From positions 62,001 to 126,000 of the forward strand of contig NZ_BBCG01000001.1 of assembly GCF_001311925.1 (NCBI RefSeq): DNA of 64,000 bases, read 5' to 3'. This document shows, in pieces, positions 48,290 to 59,644 of this stretch; position 1 is the first letter of the stretch; each line of letters starts with the position of its first letter. The DNA comes from Cellulosilyticum ruminicola JCM 14822 (GTDB lineage: Bacteria; Bacillota; Clostridia; Lachnospirales; Cellulosilyticaceae). A program made the position numbers and the translations under genes. The notes under the pieces were generated by a model. It made no database searches, was not told the origin of the DNA, and saw only the letters and a list, made by a program, of their open reading frames with translations.

Positions 48290-49480
48290 ATGAATCAGGA
48301 ATTTATTATGGCAATTGAGCAAATTGCGGCGTCTAAAGGAATTAACAAGGAGAAGCTTATTGATGCAATTAAGCAATCAATCGAAGTAGCTTGCAAAAAA
48401 CACTTTGGTGTAAGTACAAATGGTAAACAAAATCTTAAAATTAACATTGATGAAAAAACAGGTGATGTAAAAGTATATGCTTCTAAAACAGTTGTAGAAG
48501 ATGGTTGGGTAGACAATGAACTTTTAGAAATTGATTTAGCAGATGCTAGAGCAATTAACTCTATGGTAGAGTTAGATGATGTTATCGATGTAGAAATTAC
48601 ACCTAAAAACTTCGGTCGTATTGCAGCACAAAATGCAAAACAAGTAGTTATTCAAAAAATTAAAGAAGCCGAAAGACAAATGGTTTACGAACAATATAGC
48701 GTTAAATTAAATGATATCATTAAAGGCAAAGTTTTAAGAAAAGAAAAAAATGGTTATATTGTACAATTAGATTTCACAGAAGCATCACTTCCAACATCAG
48801 AAGCTATGCCAAATGATAACTTCGATGCACAAATGGAAGCTAATGGTGGTATTGGTGAATATAAATCATTCTATCTTTTAGCAGTAAAAGACTTCAATAA
48901 AAATGAAGGTAAAGCTGAAGGTAAGAATAGAAATGCAGGTGCACAAGTTATTGTTTCACGTACACATCCAGAACTTGTAAAAAGACTTTTCGAGCAAGAA
49001 GTAGTAGAAATCAAAGATGGTACTGTTGTTATTAAAAGTATTGCAAGAGAAGCTGGTTCTCGTACAAAAATTGCAGTTTACTCAAATGCTCCATTAGTAG
49101 ATCCAGTAGGTGCTTGTGTAGGTGAAAAAGGTAAACGTATCAATAACATCGTTCAAGAATTAAACGGTGAAAAAATTGACGTTGTACACTGGAACGAAGA
49201 TCCAAAAGAATTTATCAAGGAAGCACTTAGCCCAGCTAAAGTACTTAGTGTAGAACTTGAAGAAACAGAAAACGAAAGAAATGCAAAAGTTATCGTTCCA
49301 GAAAACATCTTAACACTTGCTATTGGTAAAGGTGGACAAAATGTAAGACTTGCTGCAAAACTTGCAGGCTGGAAAATTGACATTAAAAGTGTAAAACCTG
49401 AAGAATTAGAAGCACTTCAAAATGAAACAGCTCTTGAAGTTGCTGATGAAGTAGAAGAAGCTAAAGTTGTAGAGGAGTAA
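48290..49480 (+). CDS. nusA: Transcription termination/antitermination factor NusA
   Basis: 396 residues. ATG at 48290 follows GGAGGAGGATTAAA; an in-frame upstream start at 48257 lacks such a site. RNA-polymerase-binding N-terminal domain, S1 domain (about 135-200), and two KH domains (VGACVGEKGKRINNIVQEL; LAIGKGGQNVRLAAKLAGWKIDI). Short acidic tail. Confidence 0.97.
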   Translation: MNQEFIMAIEQIAASKGINKEKLIDAIKQSIEVACKKHFGVSTNGKQNLKINIDEKTGDVKVYASKTVVEDGWVDNELLEIDLADARAINSMVELDDVIDVEITPKNFGRIAAQNAKQVVIQKIKEAERQMVYEQYSVKLNDIIKGKVLRKEKNGYIVQLDFTEASLPTSEAMPNDNFDAQMEANGGIGEYKSFYLLAVKDFNKNEGKAEGKNRNAGAQVIVSRTHPELVKRLFEQEVVEIKDGTVVIKSIAREAGSRTKIAVYSNAPLVDPVGACVGEKGKRINNIVQELNGEKIDVVHWNEDPKEFIKEALSPAKVLSVELEETENERNAKVIVPENILTLAIGKGGQNVRLAAKLAGWKIDIKSVKPEELEALQNETALEVADEVEEAKVVEE

Positions 49481-49486
49481 TAGCCT

Positions 49487-49762
49487 ATGAAAATAAGAAA
49501 GATTCCTTTGCGTAAATGTACAGGTTGTAACGAAATGAAAAATAAAAAAGATATGATTCGTATTGTAAGAAATCAAGAAGGAAATTTTTCACTTGACTTT
49601 CATGGAAAGAAGCCAGGTAGAGGGGCTTATATTTGTAAAGATATTGAGTGCTTAAACAAGGCTGAAAAGAATAAAGGATTAGAAAGATCTTTTAAGATGG
49701 CAGTAGATAAATCAATTTACAGCGAATTGAGAAAAGAGTTTGAGGCTTATGATGGACAGTAG
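49487..49762 (+). CDS. ylxR: YlxR family RNA-binding protein
   Basis: 91 residues. IPLRKCTGCNEMKNKKDMIRIVR and PGRGAYICKDIEC are the YlxR (DUF448) signature. Sits between nusA and ylxQ as in Bacillus. Role in RNA binding or RNase P modulation known only from the family. Confidence 0.94.
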   Translation: MKIRKIPLRKCTGCNEMKNKKDMIRIVRNQEGNFSLDFHGKKPGRGAYICKDIECLNKAEKNKGLERSFKMAVDKSIYSELRKEFEAYDGQ

Positions 49763-50060
49763 AATTTATCAAATGCTAAGTTTATGTCAAAAAGCTGGTA
49801 AGCTAGTGACAGGTGAATTCGCAGCAAAAGAAGCTGTGCTTAGTAAAACAGCTCATTTAGTAATTGTTGCTACAGATGCATCAAATAACACTAAAAAGTT
49901 ATTTAATAATAAAACAAGTTACCGCGGTATACCATGTGTGACATGGGGCACTAAAGAAGCAATTGGTGACAGAGTAGGTAAGAACCCACGCGCAGTTATT
50001 GCGATAGTAAATGAAAACTTTGCCAAGAAAATTGAGGAGTTAATTGGCTTAAGTAAGTAA
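49752..50060 (+). CDS. ylxQ: L7Ae-family ribosomal protein-like YlxQ
   Basis: About 102 residues. ATG at 49752 (another ATG at 49749) follows GAGG; overlaps the ylxR end. L7Ae/L30e fold: [37 protein letters not shown]. Binds kink-turn RNA in homologues. Confidence 0.92.
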   Translation: MDSRIYQMLSLCQKAGKLVTGEFAAKEAVLSKTAHLVIVATDASNNTKKLFNNKTSYRGIPCVTWGTKEAIGDRVGKNPRAVIAIVNENFAKKIEELIGLSK

Positions 50061-50080
50061 TCACATTTGGAGGTGGAGGT

Positions 50081-52123
50081 ATGTCTAAAGTAAGAGTGTA
50101 TGAAGTTGCCCAGAAACTTAATATTACCAGTAAAGAAATTATGGATATGTTAGCTAAGTATGGCTTTGAAGTACATAGTCATATGAGTACTTTAGAGGAT
50201 GAAGAAGCAAATCTAGTTATGAATTACTATAAAGAAGTTACTAAAGAGACTAATACAGAAATTGCGGCAGTGACAACAAAGCCAACCCAAAAAAAATTAC
50301 AAAAAAAACAAGGTAAAGAGAGCGATATGATAGAAAATAAGAATAATCAACCAGAAACAAATGAAGATGAAATTAAAATAATCCAAATCCCAGCTAGTCT
50401 TACACTTAAAGAATTAGCTGATAAGTTAGACGTAACAGCAACAGAACTTATTAAAAGATTAATGAAAAGAGGCAAACTTGCCACAATGAATCAAGAAATC
50501 GACTTTGATACAGCAACAGAACTTGCTGAAGAATTTGATGTACTTACAGAAGTTGAAGAAGAAAAAGACTTAATGGAAGAAATCTTTGGGGAAATCATAG
50601 ATGAAGAAAAAGATTTAGAAAAACGCCCACCAGTAGTAGTTGTAATGGGACACGTTGACCATGGTAAAACATCATTACTTGATGCAATTCGTTCAACACA
50701 CGTTACAGCTAAAGAAGCAGGTGGTATTACACAACATATTGGTGCTTCACAAATTAGCATAAAAGGTGAAAAAATTACTTTCTTAGATACACCAGGACAC
50801 GAAGCTTTCACAGCAATGCGTTTAAGAGGGGCTCAAGTTACAGATATTGCAATTCTTGTAGTTGCTGCTGATGACGGTGTTATGCCACAAACAATCGAAG
50901 CGATTAACCACGCACGTGCAGCTAATGTACAAATCATTGTTGCAATGAACAAAATTGATAAACCAGGTGCAAATCCAGACCGCGTAAAACAAGAACTTGC
51001 AGACCAAGGACTTCTTGTAGAAGATTGGGGTGGAGATATCATCTGTGTACCAGTATCAGCGCTTAAAGGTGAAGGTATTGATACACTTCTTGAAATGGTA
51101 CTTCTTGTTGCTGAAATGGGTGATCTTAAAGCTAATCCAAGACGTAAAGCAAGAGGAACAATTATTGAAGCACAACTTGACAAAGGTCGTGGTCCAGTAG
51201 CTACAGTACTTGTACAATCTGGTACACTTCAAGTTGGTGATCCAATCGTTGCAGGTAGCGCATATGGTCGTGTACGTGCGATGATTGATGATAAAGGTAG
51301 AAATGTTAAAAAAGCACTTCCAAGTACACCAGTAGAAATCCTTGGTCTTTCAGAAGTACCAACAGGTGGAGAATTATTTTATGTAGCTAAAAATGATAAA
51401 CAAGCTCGTCAAGTTGCAGAACAAATTCGTGCACAAGGTAGAGTACAAATGATTGGTCAAACACCAAACAAAGTATCTCTTGATGATTTATTCTCTCAAA
51501 TCCAAGAAGGTAAAATGAAAGAACTTAACATCATTATTAAAGCTGACGTTCAAGGTTCAGTAGAAGCTGTAAAACAAAGCTTAGAAAAATTAAGTAATGA
51601 AGAAGTACGTATCCGTACAATTCACGGTGGTGTTGGTACAATTACAGAATCTGACGTACAATTAGCTTCAGCGTCAGGGGCTATCATTATTGGTTTCAAC
51701 GTAAGACCAGAATCTGCTGTTAAAGCTATTGCTGATCGTGAAGAAGTAGACGTACGTTTATACCGTGTAATTTACAATGCGATTGAAGATATTAAATTAG
51801 CGATGAAAGGTATGCTTGATCCTGAATATGTTGAAAAAGTAGTAGGTCATGCAGAAATTCGTCAAACATTTAAAGTATCAGGACTTGGTACTGTTGGTGG
51901 TGCTTACGTATTAGATGGTAAAATTGTAAGAAATGCTGGCGTACGTATCGTGCGTGATGGTATTGTAGTATACGAAGGAAACCTTACTTCACTTAAACGT
52001 TTCAAAGATGATGCAAAAGAAGTAAATACAGGATATGAATGTGGTGTTATGTTCGAGAAATACAACGACATCAAAGAAGGCGATAATGTAGAAGCATTCA
52101 TCATGGAAGAGGTTCCAAGATAG
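50081..52123 (+). CDS. infB: Translation initiation factor IF-2
   Basis: 680 residues. N-terminal IF2N motifs ([19 protein letters not shown] and [23 protein letters not shown]), with a short linker between them, then GTPase domain: [19 protein letters not shown] (G1), [16 protein letters not shown] (G3), MNKID (G4). C-terminal fMet-tRNA domains. Linker between the IF2N repeats is short and Lys/Gln-rich. AGGTGGAGG precedes the ATG. Confidence 0.98.
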   Translation: MSKVRVYEVAQKLNITSKEIMDMLAKYGFEVHSHMSTLEDEEANLVMNYYKEVTKETNTEIAAVTTKPTQKKLQKKQGKESDMIENKNNQPETNEDEIKIIQIPASLTLKELADKLDVTATELIKRLMKRGKLATMNQEIDFDTATELAEEFDVLTEVEEEKDLMEEIFGEIIDEEKDLEKRPPVVVVMGHVDHGKTSLLDAIRSTHVTAKEAGGITQHIGASQISIKGEKITFLDTPGHEAFTAMRLRGAQVTDIAILVVAADDGVMPQTIEAINHARAANVQIIVAMNKIDKPGANPDRVKQELADQGLLVEDWGGDIICVPVSALKGEGIDTLLEMVLLVAEMGDLKANPRRKARGTIIEAQLDKGRGPVATVLVQSGTLQVGDPIVAGSAYGRVRAMIDDKGRNVKKALPSTPVEILGLSEVPTGGELFYVAKNDKQARQVAEQIRAQGRVQMIGQTPNKVSLDDLFSQIQEGKMKELNIIIKADVQGSVEAVKQSLEKLSNEEVRIRTIHGGVGTITESDVQLASASGAIIIGFNVRPESAVKAIADREEVDVRLYRVIYNAIEDIKLAMKGMLDPEYVEKVVGHAEIRQTFKVSGLGTVGGAYVLDGKIVRNAGVRIVRDGIVVYEGNLTSLKRFKDDAKEVNTGYECGVMFEKYNDIKEGDNVEAFIMEEVPR

Positions 52124-52168
52124 TTTTAAACTACAAATGATGTAGCTTAAAAATGAGGAGTGATAAAA

Positions 52169-52516
52169 ATGGCAAGTCAAAGATTAACTAGAATTAACGA
52201 AGAAATCAGAAGAGAGATTGCAGAGATTATACGTACTGAAATTAAGGATCCAGCTGTACAGGATACAATGATTAGTGTTGTAGCAGTTGATACAACAAAT
52301 GACTTAAAAACTGCTAAAGTTTATATCAGTGTACTTCAAGATAATAAAAAACAAGATGTAATGGCAGCTTTAACAAAAGCTCAAGGTTATATCCGTAGAG
52401 AAGTAGCACGCCGTATTAATCTTAGAAATACACCTGAATTTTTATTTAGATTAGATGAATCTATTGAACGTGGTATGCAAATGTCTAAAATGATTTCAGA
52501 TGTTATGAATAAATAA
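52169..52516 (+). CDS. rbfA: Ribosome-binding factor A
   Basis: 115 residues. ATG at 52169 follows GAGGAGTGATAAAA; the GTG at 52160 is less well placed. Motifs RLTRINEEIRREIAEIIRTEIKDPAV and TPEFLFRLDESIERGMQM. Last gene of the nusA operon, with a terminator after it. Confidence 0.96.
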   Translation: MASQRLTRINEEIRREIAEIIRTEIKDPAVQDTMISVVAVDTTNDLKTAKVYISVLQDNKKQDVMAALTKAQGYIRREVARRINLRNTPEFLFRLDESIERGMQMSKMISDVMNK

Positions 52517-52528
52517 ATGAAATTAAGG

Positions 52529-52550
52529 GGCTGCTTTTAGCAGCCTTTTA
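52529..52550 (+). terminator. Intrinsic terminator after rbfA
   Basis: GGCTGC and GCAGCC with loop TTTTA, followed by TTTTAATTTT. Confidence 0.85.
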
Positions 52551-52581
52551 ATTTTGAAGTTATTTTTAGAAAGGATAACGT

Positions 52582-53478
52582 ATGTTAAATGGAATTATTA
52601 ATGTATATAAAGAATGCGGCTATACTTCTCATGATGTAGTTGCTAAAGTAAGAGGGATTTTAAGAGAACGTCGTGTAGGGCATACAGGCACATTAGATCC
52701 AGAAGCAGAAGGCGTATTACCACTTTGTATTGGACCTGCAACAAAAGTAGTACCTTATTTAACAGATGCTGATAAATGTTATGAAGCAGAAGTGATTTTA
52801 GGTGTAACAACAACAACAGAAGATGCAACAGGGGAGATTTTAGAAACACGTCCTGTGAATGTAACAAAAGAACAAGTTGAAGAAGTAGTAAAAAGTTTTA
52901 TTGGTACTTATGAACAAATACCACCAATGTACTCAGCCATTAAAGTAAATGGTGTAAGATTATACGAACTAGCTCGAAAAGGAATTGTAGTTGAACGACC
53001 AAAACGTCAAGTTACAATTTATAATTGTGAAATCGTAGAAACACTTCATAAAAATCGCTTTAAAATACGTGTGCATTGTTCAAAAGGAACTTATATTCGT
53101 ACACTCTGTACTGATATTGGTGAAAAATTAGGCTGTGGGGCACATATGGGAACTTTACTTCGTACAAAAGTAGGTCATTATGAATTGGAAGACAGCTTAA
53201 AATTATCAGAATTAGAAGCTGTAAAAGAGCAAATCACAGAGCATATTGAAGGACTAGAAGAAATCTTTAAGAATTTGCCAAAGTGTACAATTAAAGCGTC
53301 TTTAGAAAAATTACTTTATAATGGTAATGCTTTAAAATTACATGCTGTAGAGAAATTTGATGAAAGTTATAAAAAAGATTTTATACGCATTTATGATACA
53401 AAAGGAAGTTTTATTGCACTTTATAAATGGGATGAAGCAAAGAAGTGTTTACAAGTGGAAAGAATGTTTCTTTCTTAA
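52582..53478 (+). CDS. truB: tRNA pseudouridine(55) synthase
   Basis: 298 residues. GIINVYKECGYTSHDVVAKVR, catalytic Asp in GHTGTLDPEAEGVLPLCIG, YSAIKVNGVRLYELARKG, and KGTYIRTLCTDIG. Makes Psi55 in the T loop of tRNA. AGAAAGGATAACGT precedes the ATG. A DHH phosphoesterase often lies between rbfA and truB in Clostridia; none is here. Confidence 0.97.
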   Translation: MLNGIINVYKECGYTSHDVVAKVRGILRERRVGHTGTLDPEAEGVLPLCIGPATKVVPYLTDADKCYEAEVILGVTTTTEDATGEILETRPVNVTKEQVEEVVKSFIGTYEQIPPMYSAIKVNGVRLYELARKGIVVERPKRQVTIYNCEIVETLHKNRFKIRVHCSKGTYIRTLCTDIGEKLGCGAHMGTLLRTKVGHYELEDSLKLSELEAVKEQITEHIEGLEEIFKNLPKCTIKASLEKLLYNGNALKLHAVEKFDESYKKDFIRIYDTKGSFIALYKWDEAKKCLQVERMFLS

Positions 53479-53493
53479 TTAATTTAAGAATAT

Positions 53494-53529
53494 AAATGGG
53501 TAGGTTTATAAATAAGAACCTACCCATTT
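53494..53529 (+). terminator. Hairpin after truB
   Basis: AAATGGGTAGGTT (53494-53506) is the reverse complement of AACCTACCCATTT (53517-53529). The T-run is poor, but the stem is perfect at 13 bp. Confidence 0.7.
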
Positions 53530-53655
53530 ATATAAAGTATAACAATATAGTTGTAAAGAATTTTGAAAAGTTATATGGAGAAATAACCTTTTAATAAATA
53601 AAAAAACATGCTATATTAGAAAAAACAGTATGAAAATAGTTTGAGAGGTATGAGG

Positions 53656-54575
53656 ATGGAATATATTTATGGCACGCGTGATGTAAATCAAAGTGAAAAT
53701 AGTGTAGTGGTTTTAGGAAATTTCGATGGTGTACATAGAGGGCATCAGAAATTATTGCAGGTTGCAATGCAGCAGGGAGAGGCAAAAAATCTTAAAACAA
53801 TTGTTTTTCTTTTTATCCTCATCCAAGTTGGGTTATTGGAAATCACCCAAAACCATTAATCACATCACGTAGGGACAAGAAACAAATTATAAAAAGTTTA
53901 GGGATGAATACACTTATTGAATATCCTTTTACAAAGGCGTTTGCAAGTGTTTCTCCAGATGAGTTTTTTGAAGAAATTTTAGTTAAGCAATTAAAAGCTA
54001 AGGTATTAGTTGTAGGCGAAAATTACTATTTTGGTAAAAATAAAGCAGGAAATCCAGAGTATTTAAAAGTACTAGGTACAAAACATGATATTGAGGTATT
54101 TGTAGTATCTGCTGTGAAAAATGAGAATCAAATGATTTCAAGCTCAACAATTAGAAATTTAATTGTTGAGGGCAACATAGAATTCGCTAATGAAATGTTA
54201 GGACATCCTTATACGATAGTAGGTAATGTTATGGCAGGAAAACAGCTTGGACGTACAATTGGTTTCCCAACAATTAATTTAATAGCAGATCCAGATCGCG
54301 TATATCCACCAAATGGTGTGTATGCAACAAAAGTGACTGTATATAATGAAGAATATTTGGGAATGACTAATATAGGATATAATCCTACAGTGAATGGCAA
54401 CAAAAAAATGATTGAAACACATATATTTGATTTCAATAAGGATATCTATGGTGAAACTGTAGAAATAAGATTTTATCATGAGATAAGAGAAGAACAAAAG
54501 TTCACCAATTTAGAGGCTTTGCAACAACAAATTGTAAAAGATTCTCTTACAGTAAAAAGAATATTTAATTCATAA
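53656..54575 (+). CDS. ribF: Bifunctional riboflavin kinase/FAD synthetase, frameshifted
   Basis: Makes FMN and FAD. ATG at 53656 after GAGAGGTATGAGG. Frame 1 has VVLGNFDGVHRGHQKLL and is lost after TIVF. One added T in the five-T run at 53803-53807 restores SFYPHPSWVIGNHPKPL and joins the rest: SSSTIRNLIVEGNIEFANEMLG, then the kinase domain GKQLGRTIGFPTINL and NGVYATKV. About 306 residues repaired. As the usual sole source of FAD, true loss is unlikely; probably an error. Confidence 0.95.
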
Positions 54576-54584
54576 TAAAGGTGT

Positions 54585-54613
54585 TTGCAAAATAAGAGGA
54601 GTTATGTTATACT
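54585..54613 (+). promoter_or_regulatory. Sigma-A-type promoter of rpsO
   Basis: TTGCAA at 54585-54590 and TATACT at 54608-54613, spacer 17 bp. Lies at the end of ribF, giving rpsO independent expression. Confidence 0.75.
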
Positions 54614-54629
54614 AATCTACGTTGACGAC

Positions 54630-54674
54630 CATTACTCAGATATTGGACGCTCCGACCGTATCTTAGTAAATGGC
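54630..54674 (+). promoter_or_regulatory. Structured rpsO leader, candidate S15 autoregulatory element
   Basis: CCATTACTCAGATA pairs with TATCTTAGTAAATGG (one bulge and mismatch), and inside it TTGGA can pair with TCCGA around CGC. So a two-part hairpin sits between the promoter and the ribosome binding site. Ribosomal protein S15 represses its own mRNA through leader structures in several bacteria, so this is a plausible site of that kind. Confidence 0.5.
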
Positions 54675-54705
54675 ATATATATTTAAATTTTAGGAGGTCA
54701 TGACA

Positions 54706-54969
54706 ATGACAAAAGAACGTAAACAAGAACTTATTGCTCAATATGGTAGAAAAGCACAAGATACTGGTTCTCCAGAAGTACAAATTGCTTTATTAACAGA
54801 AAGAATTAATCACTTAACAGATCACTTAAGAACACACAAAAAAGATCACCACTCACGTCGTGGTTTATTAATGATGGTTGGTAAAAGAAGAGGTCTTCTT
54901 GACTACTTAATCAAAACAGATATCGAAAGATACCGTGCAATCATTGCTCAACTTGGAATCAGAAAATAA
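54706..54969 (+). CDS. rpsO: 30S ribosomal protein S15
   Basis: 87 residues. ATG at 54706 is best spaced after TAGGAGGTC; ATG 54700 is too close. Motifs: [35 protein letters not shown] and [10 protein letters not shown]. Own promoter and terminator; upstream of pnp as in most bacteria. Confidence 0.98.
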   Translation: MTKERKQELIAQYGRKAQDTGSPEVQIALLTERINHLTDHLRTHKKDHHSRRGLLMMVGKRRGLLDYLIKTDIERYRAIIAQLGIRK

Positions 54970-54973
54970 TTTT

Positions 54974-55002
54974 AAAAAGGGTGGAGTATTCCGCCCTTTT
55001 TT
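54974..55002 (+). terminator. Intrinsic terminator after rpsO
   Basis: AAAAAGGGTGGA and TCCGCCCTTTTT (one G-U pair) with loop GTAT and a T-run. Confidence 0.9.
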
Positions 55003-55116
55003 GTAAAGTTTCTAAAGAATTCGATATATTAAAGTATTGAAAATACTTTACATATTTTTAATAACAATCTGAAAATAAGCTTGTAAGAAGATGAGGAATG
55101 ATGTTTTTGTGTGCAA

Positions 55117-55125
55117 TGTTATAAT
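55117..55125 (+). promoter_or_regulatory. Candidate extended -10 promoter of pnp
   Basis: TGTTATAAT (TG at 55117-55118, TATAAT at 55120-55125) without a good -35. The 110-base leader to pnp (55126-55236) has no further feature I can support. Confidence 0.35.
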
Positions 55126-55236
55126 TTGCTTAAAGATAATGAGAGTATAAAAGGCGATTTAGGCGAACTATAAGATTGCGCAACAAAAGTTTCTCTTCTT
55201 ACTTCTTACAGTGATTACTTGAAAGGAGAAATGTAT

Positions 55237-57348
<2,112 letters not shown>

Positions 57349-57350
57349 TG

Positions 57351-57378
57351 AAAAGACCTACTGAAAAGTAGGTCTTTT
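57351..57378 (+). terminator. Intrinsic terminator after pnp
   Basis: AAAAGACCTAC and GTAGGTCTTTT, loop TGAAAA, followed by T. Confidence 0.9.
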
Positions 57379-57407
57379 TTATTTCTTAAATACAAGGAGG
57401 GAAAGCC

Positions 57408-58076
57408 TTGAAATGTAATAGGAAGATACTAGTCGTAAGCTATGTGATTTTATTAGTTTTATGGTTTATAGGAAGCCAAATACTTATAGTAAATGGAGTT
57501 TATTTCATATTTGGTAAAGAAGCATATAATAGCATTTATGAAGAACATCGGTATTTTATGAATTTATGTGCTCAAATAATATGTTTAAGTGTAGTACTTG
57601 GTATTGATTATAAATATAGACATTTTGAAATCAAAGAATGGGACCTTAAATTCAGCGAAGTTTTAAAATTTAGTGGTATAGGCATTTTAGTATATTTGGC
57701 GTGTATTGTTATTAATATGATTTTATTGCCGTATTTCCCGGGTTATACAGCTATTAGTGAAATGTTTACAGGGTATGAACCTATTTTAAGTTTTACTGTC
57801 ATTGTATTTGTAGCACCTATTTTAGAAGAGTATATATTTAGAGGAAAGGTTCAAAGTTTAATGCGTTCTGAATTTAGTACACCTATTGCCATAACAACTC
57901 AGGCATTATTGTTTGGTAGTTTACATGCATTGGCGCTTCAAAAGATTTATGCTGTTATAATGGGATGTTTGTTTGGCATCATAAAAGCAAAAAGCAACAA
58001 GTTACAATGTACAATAATCGTGCATATGACAGTAAACTTTATTGGCTGGCTTATTGGATTTTATATAGCCACATAA
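57408..58076 (+). CDS. CPBP family intramembrane metalloprotease
   Basis: 222 residues, about six to seven membrane segments. Abi/CPBP motifs in order: EEYIFRG (Glu-Glu-x3-Arg), FGSLHAL, and IIVHMTVNFIG with the His/Asn ligands. TTG start at 57408 after AAGGAGGGAAAGCC. Family members include prenyl-protein endopeptidases and bacteriocin-immunity proteins; the actual substrate is not known. Alone between pnp and the flavin reductase. Confidence 0.88.
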   Translation: MKCNRKILVVSYVILLVLWFIGSQILIVNGVYFIFGKEAYNSIYEEHRYFMNLCAQIICLSVVLGIDYKYRHFEIKEWDLKFSEVLKFSGIGILVYLACIVINMILLPYFPGYTAISEMFTGYEPILSFTVIVFVAPILEEYIFRGKVQSLMRSEFSTPIAITTQALLFGSLHALALQKIYAVIMGCLFGIIKAKSNKLQCTIIVHMTVNFIGWLIGFYIAT

Positions 58077-58131
58077 TTTAAGATGATGGTGCCATATTAA
58101 TAATGAGTAATATATTGAAAGGATTTAAAGA

Positions 58132-58908
58132 ATGAATGAGATTAAAAAGCAAAAGTGGAAAGCAGGCAACATGCTCTATCCACTTCCAGCAGCTATGGTA
58201 AGTTGCGGAGATTTAGAGCATACTAATATTGTAACAGTAGGATGGACTGGAACAATTTGTACAAATCCAGCTATGACATATATTTCACTTAGAAAATCTC
58301 GTTTTTCATATAATATGATTAAAGAGAGTGGATATTTTGTAATCAATCTTACGACAAGGGATTTAGTTTTTGCTACAGATTATTGTGGCGTAAAAAGTGG
58401 ACAAGATGTAGATAAGTTTAAGAAGATGTCTTTAACGCCTATTTGGGATGAAGATACAAAGTGTCCTATGATTGGAGAAAGTCCAGTAAGCATTGTATGT
58501 GAAGTAACTGAAATTAAGGAATTAGGGTCACATGATATGTTTATTGCTAAAGTATTAAATGTGTATGTAAATGAAGACTTTATGGATGAAAAAGGAAAAT
58601 TCCATTTAAATGATAGTGATTTAATTGCTTATTCACATGGCACATATCTTACTTTAGGAGAGCCTTTGGGAACCTTTGGTTATTCAGTCCGTAAAAAGGA
58701 AGTTAAAAAAGGTAAGGAAAGTAAAAAAACTTCAAAAGAAGTAGTGAATCAAAAAACTAAATCAGTTAAAGAAAATAAAAAGCCAGCAACTAAAGTGCCA
58801 GCAAAGAATAAAGGTAAAAAAGCAACTAATCATCAAACAAAACAAGCTAAAAAATCAGGAAGTAAGTCATTTGTTTTTAAAGGTAAATCACGTAAGAAAG
58901 ACAAATAG
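58132..58908 (+). CDS. Flavin reductase family protein with Lys-rich C-terminal tail
   Basis: 258 residues. Residues 1-185 are the FMN-binding split barrel of the flavin reductase-like family (MLYPLPAAMVSCGD, TVGWTGTICTNPAMTYISLRKSRFSYNMI, FVINLTT, IAKVLNVYVNEDF). Residues ~186-258 form a tail of about 70 residues with some 30 Lys, plus Ser/Thr/Asn. The tail is likely disordered and could bind nucleic acid or membrane. Stop codon abuts that of the convergent DUF4397 gene. Confidence 0.88.
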   Translation: MNEIKKQKWKAGNMLYPLPAAMVSCGDLEHTNIVTVGWTGTICTNPAMTYISLRKSRFSYNMIKESGYFVINLTTRDLVFATDYCGVKSGQDVDKFKKMSLTPIWDEDTKCPMIGESPVSIVCEVTEIKELGSHDMFIAKVLNVYVNEDFMDEKGKFHLNDSDLIAYSHGTYLTLGEPLGTFGYSVRKKEVKKGKESKKTSKEVVNQKTKSVKENKKPATKVPAKNKGKKATNHQTKQAKKSGSKSFVFKGKSRKKDK

Positions 58909-59565
58909 TTAGCTTTCTACTTCTGGTTTTATAAAACGTAAATAGGAGTTACCATCAATAGATAAGAGAATCTGTGGTGGTGTCTCCTTTTTTTCATTTC
59001 CGATAATATAAAAAGTATAAAAACGATCTAATTTAAGTTCTAAGTTTTTTAAAGTGATAAAGCTTTTTTGGGTAAGATTAATAGTGGTGTTTAAAGAATA
59101 GGTATTAATAAGCAGTGGAAAATAAGGAGTCATTTCATAACAAGATACTTTTTTATAAGTATCTTTTTTTGTACTATCAGTAAAATAAAAATCTAGAAGA
59201 GGGGTGGCATAGTTAAAGTGACCAAGGCGGCACATGCAATGGTGGGGTGGGATACTACGCTGAATATCTTCTATAAGATAGAGTGTAGTCTTATCATTAT
59301 GTTTAGGATCTGTTAGAAAGATAAGCGTATAAATTTTATAAGGACTTAGTGAGATATTGCGTTCATAAATAGGGGTTAAGTCATCATGTAAGGTGAGGGT
59401 AATAATATGCTCTCCTTGAGAAATAAGCATATATTGGGTAAAGTCTTCATACAATATTGCCTTATAATATTTTTTATAATCAACATAAATATCTATGGAA
59501 GGTGTGAAGCATGCAATATGAAATAACCGTAAATAGGATTCATTTGCTTTATTTTTTTTGGACAT
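58909..59565 (-). CDS. DUF4397 domain protein
   Basis: 218 residues on the minus strand. YLRLFHIACFTPSIDIYVD near the start followed by YMLISQGEHIITLTLHDD and YKIYTLIFLTD is the DUF4397 pattern (RxxHASPDxPAVDVYVD). A second related half seems to start near residue 115 (CRLGHFNYATPLLDFYFTD). Many homologues are secreted; no signal peptide is seen, so cytosolic here. TAGGAGGTATGT precedes the ATG. Function unknown. Confidence 0.75.
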   Translation of the reverse strand: MSKKNKANESYLRLFHIACFTPSIDIYVDYKKYYKAILYEDFTQYMLISQGEHIITLTLHDDLTPIYERNISLSPYKIYTLIFLTDPKHNDKTTLYLIEDIQRSIPPHHCMCRLGHFNYATPLLDFYFTDSTKKDTYKKVSCYEMTPYFPLLINTYSLNTTINLTQKSFITLKNLELKLDRFYTFYIIGNEKKETPPQILLSIDGNSYLRFIKPEVES

Positions 59566-59644
59566 ACATACCTCCTAGAAATCAAAAATAAACTTATTAC
59601 AGTATATGTTAAAAAAAGTTAAAAATGATAATAGATTAAGTTAA

